64,000 nt of DNA from Pontederia crassipes. Its lineage: Eukaryota; Streptophyta; Magnoliopsida; Commelinales; Pontederiaceae. Made by a program: the position numbers and the translations under genes. The notes under the pieces are model-generated. The model was not told the DNA's origin. It made no database searches and saw nothing but the letters and a program-made list of their open reading frames with translations. Positions 46,169-57,861 of this stretch are shown one piece after another; the first letter of the stretch is position 1; every line of letters starts with the position of its first letter. Location: positions 3,305,501 to 3,369,500 of the forward strand of contig JAUKPH010000023.1 of assembly GCA_030549335.1 (NCBI GenBank), given 5' to 3'.

Positions 46169-46436
46169 CGAAGATCACCAAGATTCTTGGTAACAAAATG
46201 TTTTCCAAACAATGCTTTGGTATAAGAGATGCCCTGCAAGTCATCACCAGTGACAATAATGTCATCAACATATACGAGAAGCACGACTCTACCACGGGAG
46301 GTTTTTTTTTACAAAAAGTGAATGATCAACGGTGGAACGGATGAACCCTCCTTGTTCTACTTTTTCTGATAATTTTTGGAACCAAACTCTCGGGCTTTGC
46401 TTCAAGCCATAAATAGCCTTGTGCAATTTGCAAACC
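46169..46436 (-). pseudogene. Copia RT palm fragment
   Basis: Minus reading: VCKLHKAIYGLKQSPRVWF, then STVDHSLFVKK, and after a frame slip LVYVDDIIVTGDD with both catalytic Asp. The fragment ends at KNLGDL, where the family continues RYFLGIE; the cut is at 46169. Confidence 0.9.
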
Positions 46437-46454
46437 TTGTAAAACTCCCCCTCA
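46437..46454. other. SINE target-site duplication (left)
   Basis: TTGTAAAACTCCCCCTCA, repeated exactly at 46642-46659. The sequence belongs to the copia RT and is interrupted by the SINE. Confidence 0.85.
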
Positions 46455-46641
46455 AACTCCGCCTATGTTTTATAGCCGATCCCAAGCCCGGATAAAGGAG
46501 GAGGGTTGTGTTAGGCCCCGACAGTCAGCGTAAAACTTTGTCGAATCTTATGAATATGGATCAACAAATATAGCGGAATGGCGTCGTATGATCCATGTAG
46601 CCGACCCCACCTAGTGGGATAAGGCTTTGTTGTTGTTGTTG
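46455..46641 (+). mobile_element. Au-type SINE
   Basis: About 187 bases. It contains CAAGCCCGGATAAAGGAGGA and GGGTTGTGTTAGGC near the 5' side, and ends GCCGACCCCACCTAGTGGGA followed by TAAGGCTTTGTTGTTGTTG, which is the recognisable 3' end of the plant Au SINE family with its TTG tail. Perfect 18-base flanking duplications show it inserted as a SINE does, using the enzymes of a LINE. Confidence 0.93.
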
Positions 46642-46659
46642 TTGTAAAACTCCCCCTCA

Positions 46660-47287
46660 GCCGTGAAACCGGGAGGTTGTTTGATGTAAACCTCCTCGTT
46701 TAAATCACCATAAAGAAATGCATTCTTCACATCCAACTGAAAAAGTGGTCAGTCCTTGCTGACTGTGATAGAAAGAAGAATACGAACTGTGGCCAATCTA
46801 GCCACGGGAGAGAAGGTGTCAAAATAGTCAACACCATAAGTTTGTGTATATCCTGAGCCACTAAACGAGCCTTGTAGCGCTCAACGGATCCGTCAGACCG
46901 ATGTTTGATTATAAACACCCACCTGCAGCCCACCACTGTTGCACCACGAGGAGGTGTTACAAGAGTCCAAGTGCCTCTGGACTGAAGAGCTATCTCCTCT
47001 TGCATAGCTGCCTTCCACCTATCGTCATGAAGAGCTTCTTGATAAGTTCGAGGTACATCCACAGCAGAAAGCCCGAAAACGAATTGTTGATAGGAAGGAG
47101 TGAGTCTCTCCATGGAGAGATGACTAGAGATACAATATGTAGACTTGCAAAAACGCTTGCCCTTCCTCATAGCTATGGGAATGTCTAAATCATTGATGGT
47201 TTCATCAGGAGCAGTACCACTGGCAAGAGTAGAGTCATCAATTTGACTATGTAAATTTGTCTCTTTGAGTTCATCACTTGTAGACAC
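46660..47287 (-). pseudogene. Copia linker and RT N-terminal part
   Basis: Minus frame from 47287 reads AMRKGKRFCKSTYCISSHLS, then TYQEALHDDRWKAAMQEEIA, GTWTLVTPPRGATVVGCRWV, and [21 protein letters not shown] frame slip follows (normally AKG) and then [19 protein letters not shown], a garbled form of the next block. P.S..EAL.D..W..AM..E is the standard start of the copia RT. Confidence 0.92.
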
Positions 47288-47520
47288 ATCAATTGTAGTG
47301 CTATCAATAAGAACGTACGTTCATGATTTACCTCAAGGGTGACGAGTGATGGCATAGGCGCAGGAGCAATGTTAGTACAAGAAACAATTTTAGGGCAACG
47401 ACTATAGGTTTGCTGAAATCTCTGGATAGGCACCTCCATGGTAGGAATATGAGGAGGTGCTTGAAGATACACCTCAGTGTCTGTTTCAGAAGATGTAAGA
47501 CGAGATCCAGATGAAGTAAA

Positions 47521-48364
47521 CTAACCTACTGACTCGAAGAAAGTGACATCAGCACTGACATAATATCTTCTATTGGAGTGATCATAGCACCTATAGCCCT
47601 TTTGTGTACTAGAATACCCCACAAAGATATACTTGACAGCCCTAGGAGACAACTGAGACTGTGCACCCAAAAACTTTGAGAGAAACAAAAAAGAGGTCTT
47701 TATTAGGAAATAGGATAGAATAAGGGACCTTCTCTCCAAGGATTGATGAGGGCATGGTTAATAAGCTAACACGCAGTAAGGACTGCGTCACCCCAATAGG
47801 CATGAAGAGCCTGGCTGTGAATACGAAGTGTTCGGGCCACATCAAGAATATGACGGTGTTTCCTTTCTGCAACTCCATTCTGTTGAGAGGTATATACACA
47901 TGATGTTTGGTGGATAATGCCAAGCTCAGCAAAGAAAGAAAACAAAAGATTAGTGCAAAATTCCAATGCATTATCAGAACGCACAATTTTGACATTGCCA
48001 AAAACTGAGTTTTTATTTCACGAATAAAAGATTTGATCACATTATCAACATCAAATTTATTTTTCAACAAAAATAATCAAGATAGACGACTAAAGTCATC
48101 GACAATAACAAGATAACAACGGTGTCCCTGTAGATCTGGAACATGACTCGGACCCCAAATATCTAAGTGACGAATCTCAAAGACTGCATTACTACTCCGA
48201 CCTTGTCGACTTGGGAAGGAACTACGATGGTGTTTTCCAAGTTGACAAGCATCACACTGGAAAGAAGATTGCAAAGGGATATGTGGAATGACTCTACGAA
48301 GCTTTTGAAGTGGCAAGTGACCAAAACGGAGATGCCATAAGAAGGTAAGAGTTCCCGAGAGCAC
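47521..48364 (-). pseudogene. Copia integrase (zinc region, core, C-terminal block)
   Basis: In order on the minus strand: HLRFGHLPLQKLRRVIPHIP then CDACQLGKHHRSSFPS (HHCC zinc), HLDIWGPSHVP with the first core Asp, YLVIVDDFSRLS, RSDNALEFC with the second Asp, HQTSCVYTSQQNGVAERKHR with the Glu, then FGCTVS and KYIFVGYSSTQKGYRCYD near 47590. Frame changes near 48070 and 47740 separate the pieces, and a stop lies near 47525. Confidence 0.92.
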
Positions 48365-48468
48365 TGATGTACTACCAACGTACGGATACTACTCAAGTTT
48401 ATAGAGGCCATCCTGCTCATGGCCACAACCAATCACTCTGCATATCCTGAAACACAAAAGAGATAGCA

Positions 48469-49212
48469 TCAAAAATAACACGACAATTGAGTTGTTTGCA
48501 TATTTGATTGACGGATAATAAACTGAGGAAAGGCAGGAGCATGTGGCACATCCTTCAACCATATAGAAGAACTGAGTTGAACCTCTTCAAGTCCATTAAT
48601 TGGATAGTGACTCCCATCTGCCAGAGAAACAGATCTCCCTGGAACTACATTACTAATGAAAGTAAATTGATTTCTATCGCCACAAAGGTGCCTGGAAGCG
48701 CTTGAATCAACAATCCACCCTGTGGATGCATCAGATGATCTGATGGTACAAGCAAATGGTGTACCTGAGGGACCAACAGTTGCAGCAGTTGTGTCAATTG
48801 CAGCACTGGGAGCCGAGGATGAAGAATTATTCGATACCAGATGCTTCAACTGTGAGAGAAGGTCCATGTATTTAATGTCTTGGAATGATGAGGCATCTTT
48901 AGCCACATTGTTTGTAGAGGAAGGGCGTCCATGCTTCTGCCAACAAGTTTCTTCTGTGTGTCCCAACCTATTGCAATAGTTGCATTGCGGTCGGCTTGCA
49001 CATCCACCTCCACGACCTCTACCAGTGCCACGAGCATGACCAACATTAGATCCACCACGACCATGTGTGGTAGCAAAGGCTGAGGGAGTCTCAAAATTTT
49101 GAGTTGCAGGAACAACTATCCGGCTGAGACGACTGAAACACTCCTCAATAGGTGGGATTTTACCACCGTAGACCAGATCAAGTTCAGCAAGAAAGACTCC
49201 TACCATTAGCAT
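48469..49212 (-). pseudogene. Copia gag zinc knuckle and protease region
   Basis: Open for 247 codons. After a gag stretch (LDLVYGGKIPPIEECFSRLS) comes CNYCNRLGHTEETC, a CX2CX4HX4C knuckle that binds RNA, then a Ser/Ala-rich linker and GWIVDSSASRHLCGD. The last is the aspartic protease site, normally DSG; here Gly is replaced by Ser, which should harm activity. NQFTFISNVVP and VSLADGSHYPINGLEEVQLS follow as in the family. Confidence 0.92.
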
Positions 49213-49702
49213 ATCCCTATATGCCTTCTAATCTTCACACTTACAGACTGGAAAATAACTATGAAGCTTCTCAAACATTGCATATAGAGATGTGTAATAA
49301 ATGTGGAGAGGACGCCCATTTTGTCTAGTCTGATGGATATCATAGTGCAATTGAAGAATTTTTGTCTCGTTCTTTGCTTGAGAGTATGTGGCAGCAAGAG
49401 AATCCCACATAGCCTTTGCTATGGGTTTGTGTAGGACATCATTTGCTATCTCCAAAGATAATGTCCCTGTTAGCCAGACTTTGGCAAGGGCGTTGTCTTT
49501 TTCCAGGAAGTATATTTCCCAAATTTGACTGCGGGCTCGGGCTCCATCAGAATATGCTCCTTATCGTGAGACTCCATGGCACTCATGAACCGCATGGACC
49601 GCAACTCAAAATTGGATCCATTCATCTTGACAATCGGGCTCAAGTGTTTGATCTCCCCTGAATAGTCATCCCGTTGTCCTTGTTATCAATTTGATCTGCC
49701 AT
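49206..49702 (-). pseudogene. Copia gag N-terminal region
   Basis: A possible start (MADQIDNKDNG) lies at 49702. After frame changes the frame 49228-49455 reads LHKPIAKAMWDSLAATYSQA, KNETKILQLHYDIHQTRQNG and IYYTSLYAMFEKLHSYFP, the UBN2-type copia gag. Stops precede it. Confidence 0.88.
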
Positions 49703-50027
49703 CTTAGATGGAGGAAGTGAGCCTCTGAGAGGACAGCAGGCAGCCAAGAGGATCCTTCTGCAACAGCAACGTGCCCAAAAGAAGATGCAACAACCTCCCG
49801 AAGCACAAAGCAATGAGGTAAAGAGAGTGGATCTGAAGCACCTGCTGAAGCATGGAGACGACGGCTAGGGTTTTCTTTTTGTGAAAGACAGCTGGCTCTG
49901 TCTCTAATCAATAAAAGAAACCCTATGGTCTCTTATATAGTGGAGACCAAAGGAGGAATTACATAAAACGAAAGTACATATTAGGAAAGTAAGAAAAAAA
50001 TCATATGCTGAAAATCAGCTCTCAACA
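49703..50027 (-). other. 5' LTR and leader of the minus-strand copia element
   Basis: Starts TGTTGAGAGC at 50027. A TATA box CACTATATAAGAG is at about 49932-49944. The LTR's own 3' edge and a primer site could not be found before the gag start, so the LTR is probably truncated or the junction has changed. Confidence 0.7.
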
Positions 50028-51585
50028 TAGGTGATTTTAAGAATTTATTGAAATAAATAGAGCAAGTTTCCAATGCTCTTTTTTTGAGACAAGGTCAGCA
50101 ACCCATTATTTAGAGTCAATACATTGTAGAAAAGAAAGCTGGATAAATAAAACCTAACCAAATTGGGGACTCTAAGAAACGAATCCGAGAGTACTAGCTC
50201 CCGTGACATGGACTTGGACGTGCTATCCACCTGAGCCAACCAATTTGGTTTGGTAATACTCTTTAAAAGAGACAAGGTTGCGTTTTATCAAGTTTACAAG
50301 GAAAATGTTTGATGACCAACTTAATTACGATACAAGGAGTTCATTGAGCTACGTTTCTCTACATTGAAAACTCTATTTTTTACCAAGAAGAGGAGACCTA
50401 CCAGATTTGTAGGCATCATATTTTTATCAATGAAATTGATATTTACATTGACAAGATCAACATTGTATTTAAAACTCTTTTAGTTTCCTTCATGCGTTGG
50501 TGGGGTATAGACATCATTGAAGTCTAATGTTCATACCCAATTTCGTGGAAAACTATGTGCAGAGATTTAAAATAGGTACACTCCATGTGTTAACACCATG
50601 TTAACACCATGTTTTAACAACTAGCAGGCAGGTTAGGATATTTAGTATAATTTGAGCATATTTATATAAAAACTTTTTAAGGAAGAAAAGTTATTTAAAA
50701 TCCACTTGACGTAGGAGGCAAAAACATCATACACAACCACTATGATATAATATTGGTCAACTTTATCACAAAATGACTCAATCATCCTTAGAGGGTTTAT
50801 TAGTGGAATATCTTTCGGAACCATTTCTTTAACAATAGGAAAAATAAGAAAATATACATGTATCATTTAAGCATACGAAAATGGGGAGCATATTTGAAAA
50901 GAATATTTTCGCTGGACAATCACAGGTTAGGCTCATATAAAACACAGGGGCTAAACAAAGAATTTAGATGAATAACATTTTAAATTATAGGTCGTATGAG
51001 TGTACATAGGAAGTGAGAAGCGAGATACCACAATACTTGGCACTGAAGTGCCATAGGAAAAGAAATTTAGTTTTCCACCAGATGATATGGTATTGCCATT
51101 GACGTGCACAAATACTTCTACCGCACATTGTAAATGAGAATCATGCATCCGAGATTCAGAAAATGCTAGCAAAATATCACTATGTAGAGTTAAAGTTACC
51201 TCTTTAGAGTAAGATGAACAACGGAGCACATGAAACATTCGTGGAGATGAAGATGGGTAATAGCATGATTCTCTCCCATTTTTGTATCATCTGGTTCATT
51301 GAACTTTATCCGGGAAATGTAGAAGCATTATAACCTATAGATATATTGAAAACAACTTAGCTGCACGAAACCATAATAAACTTCTCAAACTAATGAATTA
51401 GAAAAGATGTTGCCGAGTGACTAAGAAATAGTGAGTTCGCAAATTCACATGTAGTAAACAAACAATGAAAAAAATAAAATAAACCATAACGCAAAATTTC
51501 AGCACCGAGGTCAGATGCCGTAAAAGGTAACATGAAAAATGGTCAAGACCACTCACTTAACTACAGACAACATTTGCAGTTGACT
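50028..51585 (-). repeat. Unit E, remaining part
   Basis: TAGGTGATTTTAAGAATTTA continues the unit cut at 46168. All exon-like segments are present (STSKSMSRELVLSDSFL near 50200; VPKDIPLINPLRMIESF near 50800). Confidence 0.85.
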
Positions 51586-52872
51586 CCCACATTAGTGGCC
51601 AGATAGAGACAAGCTTTAGCATGCAAATTTAAATTGGTTTGCCTTGAACATTAGTAAATCAGGTAGCAATGTAACAACATGGAAGAAAGCCAACTCTTTC
51701 TTTTTTACAAGAAATGGTTTTAGGCTGCAAGAAATGGTTATGTCAGTTAACTCATGATGAAAGAAATAATGCATGATAGTAACCCAATACATATATTAAA
51801 CCAATGGATCTTAAACATTAAAATAAGTAAACCACAATGCATGCAATTCTTTTGCATTTGAAAATTGTTTTGCCTGTGTATATTCCAGACTTCCAGTGCA
51901 TTGCAACATAGACAAGGAAAGTTAGACAAGCTCATGAATGAGGCAGAAGGAACTTCCTGACATAGGTGATTTTAAGAATTTACAGAAATAAATAGAGCAA
52001 GCTTCCAATGCTGCTTTTTTCAGACAAGGTCAACAACCCGTTATGTAGAGCCAATCCATTGTTCGAGAAAGCAGGATAGATAAAACCTAACCAAATTGAG
52101 GACTCTAAGAAACGAATCCAAGAGTACTAGCTCCCGTGACTTGGACTTGGACGTGCTATCCACCTGAGCCAACCAATTTGGTTTAGTAATGCTCTTTAAA
52201 AGAGAGAAGGTTGTGTTTGATCAAGTTTGCAAGGAAAATGTTGATGACCAACTTAATTACGATACTAGGGGTTCCCTGAGCTACGCTTCTCTACATTGAA
52301 TACTCTGTTTATTCACTTAAAAAGAGGAGACCTACCAGATTTGTAGGCATCATATTTTTATTAATGAAATTGATATTTATATTGACAAGGTCAACATTGT
52401 ATTTAAAACTCTTTTAGTTTCCTTTATGCATTGGTGAGGTATAGACATCATTGAAATCTAATGTTCAAACCCAATTTGGTGGAAAATTGTGCAGAGACTT
52501 AAAATAGGTACAGTCCATGTTTTAACTTCATCGTTTGACAACTAGCAGGCAGGTTTGGATATTTAAAATAGGTATAGTGCATGTGTTAGCATAATTTGAG
52601 CATATTTACGTAAAAACTTATTAAGTAAAGTTATTAAAAAGTCACATGACATAGGAAGCAAAAAACATCATACACAAAACCACTGTGAGATAATATCAGG
52701 CAACTTTATCACTAAATGTCTCAATCATCTTTAGAGGGTTTATTAGTGGAATATCTTTCGGAATCATTTCTTTAACAGTAGGAAAAAGAAGAAAAATATA
52801 CATGTATTATTTACCAAGCATACGAAAATGGGAAGCATATTTCAAAAGAATATTTTCCCTCATATAAAACAT
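51586..52872 (-). repeat. 1.9-kb tandem unit, copy F
   Basis: Counterpart of copy B: same boundary with the GC-rich head, with a short deletion (about 20 bases) near 52855 where B has ACAATCATAGGATAGGCTC. Confidence 0.85.
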
Positions 52873-53759
52873 AGGGGACTGTTAAGAACCTTTATGATAT
52901 TTCACAAAGGAGATCTATCAACAGAATCAAATAAATGATTTCGTGCATGTTTTTTGATATGCTCCCTTGCTCAGGAACCAATGACATGTCAAAAATAACA
53001 TAAAATTTGAAAAATTATAAGTTTTTCCTGTGAATTAATTGAGAATTTGATCCCAAAAGTCATTGCTGCATATGATGGAAATAGGTTGTATGTAGTTCTT
53101 TGGGACATAACATGGAATCTGAACCAGAACTGATAGCAGATGATTACTCAATTTTCTTAATCATCGATCCTGTTCATTAGAAAAAAAGAAACACTCGGAT
53201 CATTTTTAAGTCCTGCAACAAATGAAGATCTAGAAAAGGAACAAAATCACGAAGCTAAACTAACAGTTTTCATCAATGAGCTCCAACAACCGCAACAAAA
53301 TGGAAAAGAACAGTCTTCTCAAAAAAAAAGAAAAAAGAAAAGAAAAGAACACACAAAACGAATTAGGAAAAGGGCAAAAAGGCATAACGTTAGAACAGGA
53401 ACAACATGAAGAAAGGTGAGGGCGACATCCAGAACCTTCAAGTGCCTAAGCGCGACGGGTCGGCCGACGAGTCCAGGCCACCTGCGGCAGGTTTCGAGGG
53501 GCTCGAGGGCGTCGTCCAGAACCTTCGAGCGCCAAATTGCCGCGGCGGTCGGCCGACGGCTAGGGGAAATGGTGGCGAGAGATGGCACCTGAGTCCAGGC
53601 CACTGAGGAGAGGACAGGCAATAGAAAGGAGGAGGCTGGAGGTGGAGGCGAAGGCGGAAGCGACGGCCGGCTGCGGCGATGGAGGAGTAGTTGGGCGGTC
53701 GGAGAGGGTTTGGGCGGAGGTTTTTGTGGGGGAGGAAGAAGAGAAAACACCAGGAACAC
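52873..53759 (-). other. GC-rich head, second copy
   Basis: Matches 7076-8140 but lacks the 188 bases between the two direct repeats of the left copy. As a result the minus frame from 53759 runs 146 codons through to a TTC-rich end. The first ~70 residues (Pro-, Arg- and Ser-rich) are the same as in copy 1. Whether it is translated cannot be told. Confidence 0.4.
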
Positions 53760-54956
53760 GAATCTTGGTTTTGTAACTATAGGTATGAATTTTGATTACT
53801 TTAAATTTATTGAGATTATTTTTAATTTTGAAAATTATTCATTTTATAAATACATGGATTATTCTGTATAAACTTCGAATCACAGAAAATACTACATAAA
53901 ATCATATCTTATTTTATTTATATAATATTTTTCTATCCTTTCTAATATATAATTTAATTAAAAAATATAGTATCACTCATTGAAAATCTATTTACAATAA
54001 TGGTTAAAAATAATAAAAATATAATAATTTTGCATACTGTCATTAACTAATTATGGATATAATAGGGTATCCATAATTTTTATGATTGGTTATAACACTT
54101 CTCTCTTCATCATAATAAAAAATAATGAATTTTTTTTCATACGTTAATAACTACAAAAATCTATTCAAAGTCTGACAATAAAAATAAATATGTTTGACAA
54201 AAGTTCAAGTTTCCTAGTTCTAATTGTGTATACTTTTATTATGTAATAAGGTCTTTCCCACTCATAAAATATTATGTATACATTTATATTTATTAGATAT
54301 AAGGTAAACTCTATCTATTAGTAATGTCACGGAGAAAAGGAAGGATCTTTCTGCGGAGACTATAAATTTACCAGGATAATCAAATTTACTTGACCCTGTC
54401 GTCAAGGCCTAGCATATGACAGTGTGAGCTCTAGCATTTGTAGTCAGAGATAAGTTATCACAAAATTAAATATTTTTCATTATCACACTTTTTAGCCTAA
54501 AGGAACTTGAAGACCACTAAGGACAAGATAAAGCTTCGAAGTATGAACACTACTTAGTCATCCTCAAATTATTCGTTTATTCTAAATCTTTTATTTTTTG
54601 AGAAAATGATTCTAGATAATCGAGTTAAAAAAAATCTTATGTCAATAATCACTATATATTCTAAAATTTCGAAGAGGATAAGGATAAATTTCTTGCATAT
54701 TAGATTAAGAACCAATTGTCATATAAGATGCAAAATATCTATGAAACACATAACGCAATATGGCAAAAACTTACACAAATAAGCTATTAGATTAAATAAT
54801 ATACATAACATGCAAGCATTACAAATATGATGTAGTGTGTTTTAGGAAATTGCAATCTTAATCATAGAACTCAAGTTATCCTCTTCAAAATGCCTACATA
54901 AAAAAGTACATATTCAAATATTTATCTTACAACGTCACATGGAAACTTATGCTAAT
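53760..54956. other. AT-rich DNA, second copy of 8141-9283
   Basis: Non-coding, with small indels against the first copy. Confidence 0.5.
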
Positions 54957-55998
54957 TGTAGGATCAAAAGCACCTAGAGGGAGTGAATTGGTATATAAAA
55001 ATCCTATCATGAAATCAATTTCAGAAAATTGATAAAATCGATCACAAGCAAATAATGATAAAGAGCAAATAAGAGATAAGGAGCAAACAAAGAGAACACA
55101 ATGTGTTGACGAGGTTTGACCCAACTCGCTGGTCTACGTCCACTCCGATTTCTCATTCTCGAGACCACCGGAGTTCCACTAGCTTTTTTTTTTCTTGCAG
55201 GAAGAGAGCAATCATCTTTACACCACACGTCTTCTTCTCCGCTTAAGAGGGAAGGCACACCTCTTCTTACAAGAAGCTCTCAACTTCAGTAAATCTCACT
55301 AAAAAAGTCTCTCTGACTCACTTCTGTTACAATTAATGCTCACTCTTAAAATATAAAAGAGAAAGGGATGATTTGCAAACATTTGATTCAAGAAGTGTTT
55401 TGAACTTAGGTAGAGCTCCGGAATGTTTTCTCTTGCTTGGATAATCTTTTTTTAGACTTTGGTACTCCTTTTATAAGTTTCTTCACGTGTTGATTACTTC
55501 CAAAAAGTCTTGCATAAATTTCGTCTTAAAAATTAGTTGTTACTACTTCAATCTATGATTTGTCAACCACATTTATAGATCAGTCAATATGATCGTTGCG
55601 CATTTTCTGTGTTGTATGAGCTGACTGGTCGATCGATCCTTCGACAGTCATGGTCACGACATTTGTTAAATTCATTTTTTGAGTTGATCGGTAGACTAGT
55701 GCCACGACCAAACCATCAACCATCTTTGCATCATTTGTGGAATTTGTTTTTCTATTGGTCGGTCGACCCATGCCACAATCGGTCCATCGACTGTCGTCTT
55801 CACGGTGTATTTCTACTGGATATCTATCGACCGATCGATCGATTGTCAGTAGAAAATATTTCTATTTAATCTTTTAACTTTGCGACTTATTCTACAAATA
55901 TAGTCATGTCAATCTTACACATGCATTATCATCACTTAAGTATATATTAGTAACTTTTAGGTCAAATTTAATTTGTTATCATCAAAACATATGATTCA
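54957..55998 (-). mobile_element. SIRE/Maximus-like LTR, second copy
   Basis: 1,042 bases, TG at 54957 and CA at 55998. It keeps CACCTAGAGGGAGTGAATTG near 54972, a phrase shortened in copy 1. The minisatellite at 55612-55830 has about one unit fewer. Confidence 0.6.
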
Positions 55999-56673
55999 AT
56001 AATCTTCCCCTTTTTATGATGACAAACTAATTGAATCGATAGAGAAGAAAAGGTAAATTAGAAGCATAGGGAATGAATAGTAAACAAGCTTCCCCTACAT
56101 TCATGCACATTTCACATTTTCTCCCCCGAATAAGTAACCTTTATGTTGTCATAATATGAAGCAATATAAACATATGACATCAAGAGCTATAGACGCAAGA
56201 TAAATATGAGATATTAAAGTACAACCATCATGAAGCAAAAGTTATTACATTGCATCCATAATCAATACATCCATAATGTGTTCGAACACTAACATATGCG
56301 ACTATAGTCAGTGGATGACACTAGTACAAATAAAAATTGTGAACATATAGCAACTAGCAACTAACAAATATAGCAACTACTAGGAGCACATAGCAGCGTC
56401 CAAACTTCTCCCTCTTTTGGCATCGTCAAAGAGGGAAGCAACTCATCTACATCTCATCGGGACTATCATCATCATGAACCATGGGAGAAATGAATCATTA
56501 TGACGCATAGTACGCTTGTAGCGAGCCAACAAGATATGAGTCACTCAACAGTATATAGCATCCACTTGCTGTGAAAGAACAATAAAGTCGCGGGCTGAAG
56601 TCGATGCGGTGTAGTGTGGGAGTCCTTGCTCAAAAGGTGCATGCCTCAGAGGCGAACTGGACCGACGACTAGA
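55999..56673 (-). other. Polypurine tract and 3' internal region, second copy
   Basis: Polypurine tract minus AAAAAGGGGAAGATTAT at 55999-56015. The rest matches 10408-11058, non-coding. Confidence 0.5.
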
Positions 56674-56960
56674 TCAAGTCTCTAGTATGCCGTGAGTATC
56701 CATAAGCGTTGGCTCTCCATCAACGGCATCATCTCCATCATTAGTATCCAATCTAAGATATTTTCGGTGCAAAGTTGTTGAGTCAATAATGTTCCCGGGA
56801 AGGGGTCGAATGTACTCCTCACCCATAGGAATGTCGACATCGAAATGAAGTAAAATCATAATTATCTAGACTCCAAAATATAATGGATAACGATCAGAGG
56901 AGACCTTCTAGAGTGATAAAAAACATAGTGGACAAAATGAAGAAATGATGCATCTCGGAT
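56674..56960 (-). pseudogene. ORF remnant of a retroelement 3' part, second copy
   Basis: 61 codons open from 56859: ILLHFDVDIPMGEEYIRPLP, KYLRLDTNDGD. Upstream on the minus strand the SEMHHFFI block is readable (about 56930-56955). Same element as 11059-11345, with different lesions. Confidence 0.4.
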
Positions 56961-57113
56961 ACAGAGACAATGAACGGATGGATATATAATATAATTTTGA
57001 AGGAAAAACCCGTTGAAAACATTGATATTAACATATTAGTCATATGTTTAAATTATATTATATATTTTTTCTTATAAATATAGTTACTGATGGATCACGC
57101 CATCGGTTTCCAG

Positions 57114-57861
57114 CACTACAAGAAAATTGTCATTTTTTGACGGGCAATTTTCGACGGATAGAAATCTGTCGTAATTTGCGACGGATTTTTCGACGATTTC
57201 ATTTTCAACGGATTTTTTGACGGTTACGATCGTCGGAAATGAAAATAATAAATTATGTAATTTATTATATTATTATTTTATTTTTCGATGATTAGGAACG
57301 TAGATAATTTCCTACGGATATCCATCCGTCGCAATTTCCGACGGATTTTCCGACGGTCACGGCCGTCGAAAATGAAAAAATAAATTACGTAATTTCTTAT
57401 ATTATTATTTAATTTTTTGATAGATTTTTTTACGGTTACGACCATCAGAAATGAAAAATTAAATTATGTAATTTTTTATATTATTATTTAATTTTTCGAT
57501 GATTAGGAACATCGATATTTTTTACGGATATCCATCCATCGCAAAATCCGCCGTAATTTTTGACGGTCGTAACCGTCGGTAAATATATAATAATACCAGA
57601 TTGCAATCTGTCGGTAATCCCGAAGGCTATGTCATATTAAAATACTAGTCATATGTTTAAATTATATTATTACTAATGGACTGCACCATATCGAAGGCGA
57701 CCACTATGGACGACGAATTTTACCATTGGTGCTAGAGATGGACATTTTGATCGTCAATATTTTGGAAGGATTTTCCTCATCGTCACTAACGTCATAAAAA
57801 ATTATGAAGAATTTTAGTCCATAAAAAAATATCGTTCCAAATTCGTAGTTTTCTTATAGTG
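57114..57861. mobile_element. CACTA-type element, both ends present
   Basis: Left end CACTACAAGAAAA and right end, in complement, CACTATAAGAAAA: 12 of 13 bases inverted. The interior has repeated GACGGATTTTT, CCGACGG and GTCGGAAATGAAAA phrases. Subrepeats of roughly 80-210 bases occur (GACGGTTACGATCGTCGG at 57224, related at 57353 and 57435), as in the subterminal repeats of CACTA elements. No transposase gene, so non-autonomous. No clear 3-bp target duplication (CAG before, TTA after). Confidence 0.7.

Larger units (their letters stand above)
46169..50027 (-). mobile_element. Ty1/copia retrotransposon, 3'-truncated, inserted in unit E
   Basis: On the minus strand it starts TGTTGAGAGCTGATTTTCAG at 50027, a common copia LTR start. 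Gag, zinc knuckle, protease, integrase and part of RT follow; the element stops inside RT at 46169. The remaining RT, RNase H and 3' LTR are absent. The host sequence TGACATAG/GTGATTTT is otherwise continuous, with CATAG on both sides. It is from a different copia lineage than 1640-3830. It carries a SINE at 46455-46641. All frames have stops or shifts. Confidence 0.9.
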
